Origin: Liopterus haemorrhoidalis
Lineage: Eukaryota > Arthropoda > Insecta > Coleoptera > Dytiscidae
NCBI GenBank assembly: GCA_963971575.1
Contig: OZ020611.1
Coordinates: 181,860,535 to 181,924,534, forward strand
DNA length: 64,000 nucleotides
Direction: 5' to 3'
Below the pieces are notes generated by a model. It was not told the origin of the DNA. It worked only from the letters and a program-made list of their open reading frames with translations, and made no database searches. Made by a program: the position numbers and the translations under genes. Position 1 is the stretch's first letter, and each line of letters begins with the position of its first letter. Positions 1 to 9,468 of the stretch are shown here, piece after piece.

Positions 1-20
1 CAAATACTAGATTACCTAAA

Positions 21-718
21 CAGTGGTTCCCAACCTATTTTCACCGGCGGACCACATTTCCAAATCACATTAGAGTTGCGGACCACCACCACGTATTATT
101 TAGATTTAGATTAGTGACTTAAATTAAAATCTGTAAATATTCGCTACTAAAGGAATAGTCATATATTCAAGTATAAAAATTGGTATTCACTAAAACATAA
201 CAAGGAAAATGTAACAAGAAAAAACAGTCACAGTGTCTAAAAATAAAGTTTATGGAAAGAAAAGAATGTATTGGCGTAGAAATAAGAATTAAATTATTTT
301 TTATGTTGTTTATTCGTAACAACAATTTACAATACATTCAGTGGGAGCCTTGTGCTTGCATATCGCTTACCAGTTTTTCAATATTAGGTGTTAAAGATAT
401 TAAAGCACATCTAAACGGTTTCTATGCTTCGTCTTAATGGCATTAAGCGCAGAAAATGCAGTTTCACACATGTATGTTCAAAGCAAAGGAAAGGATTTTA
501 AGTGTTTTTTTCGATCAGTGCTGAATATTCTTCCCGAATTATAATCCGAAAACTAAATCAAAAGTTACTAGTTTCAAAACTGGTACTGATCGTGTACAAT
601 AACATTTGCAATTTTTTTTCAAAGTGGTTTTCAACCACTGACGGAACAAATCGTTTATTGCTGCCGAAGTCGCGGACCACCTGAAAACATACCGCAGACC
701 ACGGGTTGGGAAACACTG
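21..718 (-). mobile_element. hAT transposon remnant with 7-bp target duplication
   Basis: The left end reads CAGTGGTTCCCAACC and the right end is its imperfect complement (GGGTTGGGAAACACTG). Both ends are flanked directly by ACCTAAA (14-20 and 719-725), close to the 8-bp duplication of the hAT superfamily. The subterminal GCGGACCAC motif recurs at both ends (51-57 region and 673-680, 698-703). The terminal sequence is of the Charlie/Buster-like type. It is about 700 bp, too short for a complete transposase, and holds only a decayed C-terminal coding relic on the minus strand. Seen: termini, duplication, coding relic. Inferred: inactive internally deleted copy. Confidence 0.9.
341..480 (-). 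pseudogene. hAT transposase C-terminal dimerisation domain relic
   Basis: Translated on the minus strand, about 471 down to 404 gives a conserved hATC-type stretch: the motif CETAFSALNAIKTKHRNRLD, preceded by a T-Y-M context. This matches the dimerisation segment of animal hAT transposases (usual form: Y-L-C-E-x-x-F-S-A-L-x-x-I-K-x-K-x-R-x-R-L). Downstream the frame has stops but still shows the family's C-terminal flavour (A-C-K-H-K-A-P near 345-365). The zinc-finger and catalytic regions are missing. It supports the hAT call of the surrounding element and is certainly non-functional. Confidence 0.85.
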
Positions 719-725
719 ACCTAAA

Positions 726-2457
726 AGATTACTGTACTAAGAGTTGTAAGGAGACTGCAAAGGTGTAGGAGCGCCTAAACAATGCTACAAAGACCATCTA
801 AAAAAATAACCTCAAGTTATATCAGTTGATCTGCCCAGACTGGGAAGCGAAACTCCTATGTCGAAGTATATGGTGCAATCTATTATCAAACGGAATACAG
901 CAGTACGAACGGACACGTACAGATTGTGCTACACTAGTACGCAAATCCAGTCACTCTTGCCTGGTTCTGTAATTATCCCTGCGCTATTAGTAGCAAAATG
1001 TTCGCATCCAGAATTGGCCTCTTTATTCATAAACAAGCCCACCAGATAATAGCACAAAACCTGCCACGGTTTTCGCTTTATTTATTTTTTTTTCGACACC
1101 GTACGACCCTTAGAATGCAATACAGGGCAAATGGAGTAGTTCTTTTTCATACCCTCGAATGGGTTCTTCCAAAAACACTATACATTTCTTACTTGGCGAG
1201 GTTGTCAACTGTAAAACGCGTTGATCGTTGAAAATACTCCACCATACTTTCTCCATTTAATTTGAATAAATTATCAACAAAATAATATTAAACTACACAT
1301 AATATTGTGAGTTCATTGAAATATTTGACACTTTTACAACATTTGGCAACACCGCTTCCATTTCTCATAAGAGCAATACTGCATTCTAACGTTTGAACAA
1401 ACTATAGTCAAAATTATTTTATAAAATAATTTTATAAAAAAAGTCTTGATATTATTTTTTACCAGTATTCAAGATCCTTACATGAAAAATGAAAATATAA
1501 TAAAGTCTGTTTAGAAATCATCATGTTCAAATTACTGAAAAGTAGATATCAGATCTTAAACACATTTTAAAAGGGTTTAAAATACAGGTCAGTTTAATTA
1601 AGCAAAGTGAAATTTCTTATATTTTATTACATATTTTATTTTCGATGTCAGTATTTTTAATAATATTATTAAAGGTTTACGAGTTTAAAATATGCATTAA
1701 GCAATTTTTTGAACGTTAACCTCAACGTCGCCAGACTATTTGTCTGAAACGGTTTACGTCTTAACTATAAAATAAAGAAAATATCTGATTGCACATTGGA
1801 TACAAGTTAATGGGAAAATAAAACTTTCCTCCTATTTACGATTCTACCCTTTTTCTAAGTTACTTGGTCCGTCAGCCTAGTCTGCAGGCTGTAACCACCG
1901 CAATCTCTACACATAACTTCTCCACACCGCTTCCACCAGCAACTCCGACCGACAATCTTATAGCTTTTCCGCCTTATGGCACGCTGTTTACAATTATTTG
2001 TGCGAAAATAATTTGAAGGGCGGTTTCTACACTTTATTTCTTTTAAACGCGTGGATATTATTTTATTTGACTACCTGCAACAATATGGATTGGCCCCATT
2101 TATGGTCAATACTAAATCTGCGTTCAGAGCTCTTAAATTAGTAGACTGTAGACTATAGCTTGTGCATTGTTAATTGTCACTAACAAGTTTGGCATATGGT
2201 TAGGCAAGCAACCGTTCAGACCTCTAAGTTTAATACGTTGTACGTTGTTGATTGTGGATGGTTTTCTAAACTTTGTATTTAGTGAGTTGTTCTCATTAGA
2301 CAGGCATATGAACAGATTGGCTACTTCAGTCTATATCGTAAAGAATGTTTGCACTGTATGCTTTTACATAACAAAATGTCATCGCGCCGATTACAACAAA
2401 TCTTGCCCAAAATTACAAAAACGAACAGTAAATATGATCAAGTTAGGTAATTAGGTT
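726..2457. other. no recognisable gene
   Basis: AT-rich sequence with short chance frames only. I see no conserved protein motif, inverted termini or tandem array, apart from the left arm of an inverted repeat at 2118-2170, listed separately. Confidence 0.5.
2118..2170. repeat. left arm of a 40-bp inverted repeat bracketing a LINE
   Basis: The segment starting CTGCGTTCAGAGCTC and ending TGCATTGT recurs as its reverse complement at 3710-3750, with a roughly 10-bp indel. The two arms enclose the LINE fragment at 2458-3525. Homology stops abruptly outside and inside the arms, so these could be subterminal repeats of an older element that the LINE invaded. Confidence 0.6.
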
Positions 2458-3525
2458 AATAATAATAATAATATTTATTGACAGTGTTACAATTGTATTG
2501 TTTACAGTCAGTCATACATACATATATAATTAAAGAAATTAGTTACAGTTAACATCTTATGCATAACACTATATTATAAATATTACAAGTAAAACAATAA
2601 TTTATGTGGTGTACCTATCAAAATTAATTTCCGTAAATTCAGCAAAAGTATAAATCGGGTTTTCAGATAATATTTTTTTTTATTTTTAAGGTGAATTTGG
2701 AGTAGTTTAAAGATTTTAGATTTGCTGGGATATAGTTCATAAATTTTATACAATAATAGTTGGTGCTGTGTCTAGACGCATTAAGTCTTAAATAATTTGG
2801 ATATATATTCGTTTTGTTCCGTGTGTTGTAACTATGGACAGCATCATGTGTTTTTAAAACATTCAATTTTTTATATTCGTAGATTAGACAGTGGTATATA
2901 TAAAGAGAAGGGAATGTCAAAATTTTTCAATTTACAAAGAGGTTTCGACAGTCTTGTCTGTATGAACAACCTGCAATTATTCGTATTGCACGTCTTTGTA
3001 ATGCAAATATTCTTTCCGCGGATGGAGAGTGGCCCCAGACAAGTAACGCGTAAGTAATGTGAGATTGAAATAAAGAGTAATATGCTGTTAAAATGATACT
3101 ACTGGAAACTGAATTAACTAAATTTCTTAGTAAATAAATTGTCCTACAGAGTTTACTACTGATGTTGCTAACGTGTTGATCCCATTTGAGACTTGGGTCA
3201 AGATGTACACCTAAGAACTTAACAAACTGGGGATTTTCATAGTTATTTGGTCTTGTAGATATTAATAACATCTGTGTTTTGTCCGTGTTTAATTGTAATT
3301 TATTTGAAGTAAACCATAGTTTAGCATCATCTAGAAGAGACTCGCTTTCGGAAATTACATTAATCAATGACTGAGAGCGTGTAATGATGGTCGTATCGTC
3401 AGCAAAGAGAAATGTTTTACTGCGAATGGCAGTGGAGAAGTCATTGATGTAAATCAAGAACAGAAGTGGTCCCAAAATAGATCCCTGAGGTACACCAAAG
3501 TTTGTTGAAGAAATTTCAGAAGAAA
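2458..3525 (-). mobile_element. 5'-truncated non-LTR retrotransposon (CR1/Jockey-like)
   Basis: The minus strand encodes the C-terminal half of a LINE reverse transcriptase and ends in an (ATT)n tail (2458-2475 on the plus strand reads as AAT repeats). Such a short tandem tail is typical of LINE 3' ends. The 5' edge lies just upstream of the V-P-Q-G-S motif, near 3525. No target duplication could be recognised. Confidence 0.9.
2663..3518 (-). pseudogene. LINE reverse transcriptase, C-terminal part, frameshifted
   Basis: From the 5' side it shows FGVPQGSILGPLLFLIYIND, the catalytic FADDTT box (near 3402-3420), a K-F-L-G-V-H-L-D motif with following L-K-W-D-Q-H, and the thumb-type L-Q-R-R-A-I-R-I-I-A-G segment. 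After a frame break near 2920-2927 the reading continues with H-S-Y-N-T-R-N-K, a motif typical of CR1/L2/Daphne-type LINE C-termini. The endonuclease and the N-terminal RT are missing through 5' truncation, the normal fate of LINE insertions. The Y/F-x-D-D catalytic pair is intact, but the protein is broken and cannot be functional. Confidence 0.9.
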
Positions 3526-4450
3526 TTCAACAGAATTAGGAAATTTCAACCGAATTAGGAAAACGATAAAAGATAATAAACATTTTACGAAGCCACCGTA
3601 GTTGGTTTAAAGGCACATAGTTGTCACACTATTCGTAACTCACTAATTTCCTTATGCTGTAAACGCTGGCTGGAATGTTAAAACTATCTATTAAACATAT
3701 CCACAGCGTACAATGCATAGTCAACTAATTTAAAGAGCTCTGAACGTAGCTTTAAGATTTATTATAAAGTAGGTACATTTTAGAAGTCTTTAGAAATCTC
3801 TACCAATCCAACATCAATTTAATCCACTAACTCCAGAAAAAAATAAAATAAAAGTGGTTAAACAGCAGATTTCACGACTTCACACACACGACAAAAATTA
3901 GGTTTATTTGTGAAAATTATAAAATTAATGAAACCGGAGTGGCCAAACAGTAGATTAAAAATATTCGTATCCCATACGCTGTGAACAAATTACGAATGGT
4001 TTTGTTGCTCTACTGTACAGTTGAACGTTAGGGAGTTTACAAATTAGGGTAACAACATAACATATTATTATTTTAATATATCAGGCAACCAATAATATTC
4101 TGTTGCTTTCGTGGGATATTGATCATCATTGGCGCGACAGCCCGAGGTGAGCCTAGGCCTCCTGTTTCCAAGTTTCATGACCATTTTTTCAATCTTTGTA
4201 CATTCAGGAGTAATATGGTCAGTATTACGTCCATTTCTTAGCGTACACAGAAAGGCACCTACAGTTTATAGCCGGTTGCGAACGGCTAAGCAGAACCTAC
4301 TTTGTATAAATATTATTACACAAATGATTTGACATTTGAGCAGAAACTCACGTCCGTGCCCTTGCTTAGTGGACAAATAGAATGTGCAAACGATTTAACG
4401 TTTGCAGCTACAGGCTTGCTAATTTGTGGGATATTAATATCGATTAATTA
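3526..4450. other. no recognisable gene; right arm of inverted repeat
   Basis: Contains the right arm (3710-3750) of the inverted repeat that starts at 2118. Otherwise AT-rich sequence with only short frames and no recognised domain. Confidence 0.5.
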
Positions 4451-4573
4451 CAAACAATTATTTAAGCAAGTTCGATTAATACAAGTCAACAGCTTGTTAA
4501 AAAGTTCAAAGTAAGTAACGAAGAAGTCATCACTTCTCGTGATCGCTGAAGACGGAAACAGATCGTTGAGCAG

Positions 4574-4668
4574 TTTCGAAACGTCCGAAGATATTTTATA
4601 TAACTATATATTTATATATATATATATATAAATATATAGTTATATAAAATATCTTCGGACGTTTCGAA
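4574..4668. repeat. near-perfect 95-bp fold-back palindrome
   Basis: TTCGAAACGTCCGAAGAT on the left is mirrored at the right (ATCTTCGGACGTTTCGAA), with a TA-rich centre at about 4621. The right arm continues into 4664-4688, which is the exact complement of 4451-4475 (starts CAAACAATTATTTAAGC), not of the bases next to the left arm. About 100 bp (4476-4573) is therefore present only once. This looks like an inverted duplication that skipped a segment. Confidence 0.9.
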
Positions 4669-4890
4669 CTTGCTTAAATAATTGTTTGTCTTTGATATTG
4701 TTGTACTATTCTAGCCTAGTACTCTATCAGCAATGGCAAACGTCCAAAATAACGGTGTCCGCATTAATATTGGACCATTGCAAAAAAAAATTCAAAGATA
4801 TTATTAAGTTTAAAGTAAATATAAGTTGTAAATTGTATATATAATGTAACGTTTTTATATTATTCAGTAAGATGATTTGTCAATTAAAAC

Positions 4891-5407
4891 CAGGGTTTCG
4901 AACCGTTACTTTTTTTAGTTTCGGTTTTCGTTCCGGTTCAATTAAAAAAAGATATATCGGTTCGGTTCCGGTTTTCGTTCCGGCAAAAATAACGGATTTT
5001 TTCGGTTTTTTGTTTTCGGTTCAGTTCCGAGTGATAAATTTTTAAATGGTTTTATTTGAATTGGAATATTATTTTCTACTATAATTTAGAAGAACATTTT
5101 ATTCCTTATTTTGTAATAATCATACCAAGGCCGCTGCTAAGGGGGGGGGGTGTACTGGTCCCCCCCCCCGAAATAATAGAAACGCATTTTTTTTTACTTA
5201 TCAGTTAAAAAAATTACAATTTTTTTCTGCTCATAAATTTAAAATATAATCTTAAATAAAATGTATTTTAAATTCACTCCCATAAACATTATCTGAACCG
5301 AAATAAACCGATATTTTTTTTTCGGTTCAGCTCCGGTTTTCATTTCGACAAAAATAACGGTTTTTTTCGGTTTTCGTTTTTCGGTTCAGTTCCGGTTCGA
5401 AACCCTG
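4891..5407. mobile_element. non-autonomous hAT element (MITE) with perfect 8-bp TSD
   Basis: Termini are CAGGGTTTCGAACCG and its complement CGGTTCGAAACCCTG. The flanking duplication ATTAAAAC is perfect at 4883-4890 and 5408-5415, diagnostic for hAT. Subterminal regions on both sides are packed with CGGTTCGGTTCCGG/TTTTCGTTCCGG-type repeats, as expected for transposase binding sites. The middle has a run of ten G (5141-5150), a 9-base spacer and ten C (5160-5169). No coding capacity is visible; it must have been mobilised in trans. Confidence 0.95.
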
Positions 5408-5415
5408 ATTAAAAC

Positions 5416-6950
5416 TGTTAATTATATTTATACCACATATTTATTAAATAATCCAAGTACAACTTTAATAGGCTCACGCTAAAACAGTTATTAATTTATG
5501 TCATATTTTTTTTAACTGTCCCGTTGATCCTCTTATATGATCCTAGTGACCCACGTCCAATTCAATAAGTTAAAACCAACCTCAGTAGCGCAAATGTAGC
5601 AACTCTACTTCTCGTCCTAGAAGTCACTGAAAAAACATATCATATTTCAAACGCATATAAAATTTACTGTTATGAAGGAAAATAATTCGATTACCGTCTT
5701 CAGTCGCGTCAAGTCGCAAGTCAAAATTTCGAACTGATTTGATTGAAAAACAATTTATTGTAAAACGTTGTAGTTTTGCTTTTTTGAGCATTTGCGGAAT
5801 TTTTAATTTAACAATAAACTCAATAGATAAGGTCTAAATACGAAAACAAGAATAATAACAAAAAAAAGTCGATGTGACATTTTGTACTGTATATACCTGG
5901 CACGCAATGTGTTAAAACTAATTCTAACTAGTAAATTCTATTTTAATCCATTACAGGTTTCAACGATAACATATATACTACATAATGAGAGTTATCAAAA
6001 TCTCAACATGAAATTTTATTCCCTTTTTATACTACTTTTACTTCGTAACTAAAAAGTGACAAATTATTACAGAATAAAAACATGCGAACTGGGAAAGAAG
6101 AGGAGACCTAATTTAGCAGTGTAAACATAATCGTTTGGTTTCACCTTCACACAACGGAAACATAAAAACAATTTTAATTCATTTTAGACGAGTCCTCTAG
6201 CGGCGGTTCTCTAAAACACAACCCGAGATATAATTTACCCCAAAACAAAATACAGAAAACGGCCAACATACATAACTATATTTATTACCCCATAAATAAC
6301 AGTAAATGGCTAGCATAATTCCGAAAGAAACAAAACTGCTCAGAGTTTCTGTAACAACATTACACAATTACAAACAATATCAGGGTAGCGCAAGGAATCA
6401 TTCGCTGACAGATTTAAGGTATTCGATCTTCAGTTCAGAGCTGCATGTGTAATAAAGCTCCGGTAATCCTGCGAGTCGGGGTTATTGAGTCCGGGTCCTG
6501 GAATTTCTACCCATCAGCTGAGAACTGGAATCCTCACTACAACGAAAATACGTTCAGAAGACAGCAAAACTGTAAACTATAAGTGTGAAACAATGACAGT
6601 AATGATCAAAAATTGACAGGATATTCACGATTCACGGGGTGGATCCTAATGACATTTTTAAGGCGAAATCTTGTTCAACAGAATCGATAGATAGTATTTA
6701 TTTATCTGTTAGCTGGTACAATGGGGTGTTAGTTGTACTTGAGGAGGATTTACTTGCAAAAATTAAAACAAAAATAAAGCAGACGAAAACCAAAATATCT
6801 AACGAACAAAAAATGGAAATAGCTACCGTGAGGTCACGGGCCAGATCTATCTCGAGGGCCATAGTTCGGCCATGAAAAAATTATTTGGTTTCTTATTTTA
6901 AACAATTTTTGTTACATACGTTTTTGCCGTTAAGTTAATATATATATATA
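5416..6950. other. no recognisable gene
   Basis: No motif recognised. An open frame at 6639-6875 is lysine-rich and AT-driven, resembles nothing I know, and is not called. Confidence 0.45.
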
Positions 6951-7461
6951 TAATATAAGTGAAAAGCCAAAAAAAAGGTCTTCACCTCCCAAATCCAAGT
7001 GAAGAGCAAACAAAAGGTCCTCACCTCCCAAATCCAAGTAAAGAGCAAAAAAAAGGTCCTCAACTCCCATATCCAAGTGAAGATAAAAAAAAGGTCCTTA
7101 CCTCCCAAATCCAAGTAAAGAGCAAAAAAAAAGGTTCTCACCTCCCAAATCCAAGTGAAGAGAAAAAAAAGGTCCTCACCTCCCAAATCCAAGTAAAGAG
7201 CAAAAAAAAGGTCCTCACCTCCCAAATCCAAGTAAAGAACAAAAAAAAGGTCCTCACCTCCTAAATCCAAGTGAAGAGAAAAAAAAAGGTCCTCACCTCC
7301 CAAATCCAAGTGAAGAGAAAAAAGAAAGGTCCTCACCTCCCAAAATCTAAGTGAAGAGCAAAAAAAAAACAAATTACAATGCGGGACAAAATGTTAGAAT
7401 GCGGGACACCCAATAAAAATGCGGGACAGTCCCGCAAAAAGCGGGACGAATGGTCACCCTA
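6951..7461. mobile_element. hAT-like MITE, copy 1, left end lost
   Basis: Body is a 38-39 bp tandem array followed by a GCGGGAC-rich tail and the terminus ATGGTCACCCTA. The same element occurs complete at 29391-29962, where the opposite end is TAGGGTGACCAT and an 8-bp duplication ACATACAC is seen. Here the right end is followed by the same ACATACAC (7462-7469), but the left terminus is replaced by a short TA-rich stretch (6940-6957). Classified as hAT from the 8-bp duplication and terminal form of copy 2. Confidence 0.85.
6960..7365. repeat. 38-39 bp tandem array inside the MITE
   Basis: About ten units of the form GGTCCTCACCTCCCAAATCC followed by AAGTRAAGAGCAAAAAAA. Units differ mainly in the length of the A run. 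Where the period is 39 it is a multiple of three, which leaves long repetitive open frames on both strands; I regard these as artefacts. Related arrays lie at 29428-29850, 47040-47190 and, diverged, 27700-27785. Confidence 0.95.
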
Positions 7462-7502
7462 ACATACACCCATGCAAATATATATATATATATATATATA
7501 GA

Positions 7503-8684
7503 GAGTCATTTTTTTTCATCGAGAGACCCCATGCTGTCCAAAAATATATTAGTCTATGAAAGGTCTACCAGGGCTCATTCGATGCTTATTGTAGTCTAGT
7601 TTCGAAATCCGAGTGGCTCTTTTACGGAAACATCGTAACTTATCAAATATGGCCACCAATCCCACGTGACCTCTACCTTTTCTTCGATAAATCGATTATA
7701 AAGTCAACACAATCGAGTCAATTTGGGTGTCAAACCTCTGAAAATGTTACCTAAAGGTAGTTGAGGCGGCTGTTAATGAATCCAGGGTCAAATTTAGAAA
7801 ATTCAATATGGCGGATGCAATATGGCGGCCGAAACCACGTACCAAATGAAGATTTTTTAAAAAATGATTTGATTTCAATATAATATAATGCCTGGTGGTT
7901 TATGGGGTCACTGATGATGAATTCAGGGTGCAATTCAGAAAATTAAATATGGCGGATCCAATAAAGCGGATTCAATATGGCGGCCAAAACCACTTGATGA
8001 AAAGAGATTTTCAAAAAATCACTTGATTTTGTCCTTATTTAATACCTGGAGGTTTCTGATGATAAATCCAGGGTTCATGTGAGAAAATTCAATATGGCGG
8101 CCAAAATCACTTGACAATCGGAGATTTTTAAAAAATCACTTGACTTCAAACTAATTTGGTACCTAAGGGTTTATGATATCGTTCATGATAAGTCCAGGAT
8201 CGAACCCTGTATTTTCTCAAAGTTTTTTCAGAAATCTTCCCTTATTAAGTTAAATATGGTCGATACAGAAAAATTAAATTAAACAATCCACCTAAACACA
8301 ACTAGAATTTCTGTGTCCGTAACATTGTTTCTAAATCTAACATCAAATTTTTTTATAATTTTTATTTTTTTAATTTTTTTTTTTTTAATTTTTTTTTATT
8401 TGTTGAACTATAAAAATTAACTATTTTGACTTATATTTACAGTATTCAAACTATAATTTCTCAAATTTTTTCGATTGTGTTGACTTTATAATCGATTTAT
8501 CGAAGAAAAGTTAGAGGTCACGTGGGATTGGTGGCCATATTTGATAAGTTACGATGTTTCCGTAAAAGAGTCACTCGGATTTCGAAACTAGACTACAATA
8601 AGCATCGAATGAGCCCTGGTAGACCTTTCATAGACTAATATATTTTTGGACAGCATGGGGTCTCTCGATGAAAAAGAATGACTC
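7503..8684. mobile_element. DNA element with 214-bp terminal inverted repeats
   Basis: 7503-7716 and 8471-8684 are inverted copies of equal length with few mismatches; the outer end reads GAGTCATTNTTTTTCATCGA and continues through GAGAGACCCCATGCTGTCC. The element sits in (TA)n on both sides, so its target duplication cannot be read. The centre has no long open frame but holds diverged tandem units rich in CAATATGGCGG. Long termini occur in Mutator-like and some other superfamilies, but I cannot assign one. Confidence 0.85.
7780..8200. repeat. three diverged tandem units with ATATGGCGG motifs
   Basis: Each unit of about 110-160 bp contains AAAATTCAATATGGCGG, then GGCCRAAACCACTTG, then GATTTTTNAAAAAATCACTTG, and ends in a TCCAGGGT-like block. 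Units start near 7790, 7935 and 8080. They lie between the long inverted termini of the 7503-8684 element. Confidence 0.75.
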
Positions 8685-8708
8685 ATATATATATATTGGT
8701 TCCTTAAA

Positions 8709-8872
8709 CTCCTCAAGAATAGCAAAGGGCTTCTACAAAACATCGCCATCTTGTCCAGTTCTGGGCTAAGGTCTTAATTTCGCCCCAGGTCTTTCCCATA
8801 TCTTTAATTTCTCTGTCCACTGTTCGCCTCCATGTGAGCTTGGGACTTCCGACCTTAAGTTAATAGTAAGGC
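8709..8872 (-). pseudogene. LINE reverse transcriptase C-terminal tail fragment
   Basis: Minus-strand translation gives V-G-S-P-K-L-T-W-R-R-T-V-D-R-E-I-K-D-M-G and then KTWGEIKTLAQNWTRWRCFV, ending E-A-L-C-Y-S-stop. This G-R-P-x-x-T-W-R-R ... G-x-x-W-x-E ... A-x-x-R-x-x-W-R pattern is the usual C-terminal tail of endonuclease/reverse transcriptase proteins from animal LINEs. Upstream sequence (8873-8960) no longer reads as protein, so only this tail survives. Confidence 0.8.
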
Positions 8873-8884
8873 AGATATTTCAAG

Positions 8885-9466
8885 CGTTTCATTTCAGGTT
8901 GTCTTCCCGTAACTCCCCAAATGTTTCTCAAATTGAAAAAGAGAAAAGATTCGTTTTGTTTAAAGCAGTGGTGCTCACTCTATGGGTTCATAGTATGGAT
9001 ACACGCTTATTTGAAATAGTAGGTGAATTTAATCACCTGTTAGGTTTTGAGGAGCAAACATGTTAATTAAAATTTGTTATTGAAAATTTCACATTACACG
9101 ATAACATTTTTAAGTGAAATGATATTGAATTACCTTGTATTTCTATGCTATTAATTATTATTTATATTTTTATTGTTTAAGTTTTTTTTTACTCGTTTTT
9201 TCTTTTTTATTTTAATCGCGGGGCTCTGCGCGACAGGTCTGTTTCTAAATCGATGCTTACGTAAAATCATCGTAAAAAAAAATGGCAGGTATTTGTGGAC
9301 AGAAAACGCACTATAATATAGAAACAGAGCACACTCCAACTTTGTTGTACTTTATGAAGTAACGCGTACAATGGTCAAGCATATAATGAGCTCCGTCCCA
9401 TGTTATTCATTGAGTTTACAAGCGCATCTATGAACTATGAACCGCCAACTTACATTAAATATGTTG
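8885..9466. other. no gene; possible lone hAT terminus
   Basis: 8966-8980 reads CAGTGGTGCTCACTC, which looks like a hAT 5' terminus, but I find no matching right end nearby. The rest is AT-rich with a homopolymer-rich stretch at 9180-9220. Confidence 0.35.
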
Positions 9467-9468
9467 TA

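Noticed and set aside
6960..7365. Regular short repeats suggesting a CRISPR array
   Set aside because: Units are contiguous with no unique spacers, lie inside a MITE, and the DNA is eukaryotic. The 155-bp array at 24250 is rejected for the same reason.
6935..7372. 145-codon repetitive open frame of F-T-W-I-W-E-V type
   Set aside because: Product of a 39-bp tandem unit being a multiple of three. The same happens at 29390-29737 in another frame, with no start context or conserved domain.
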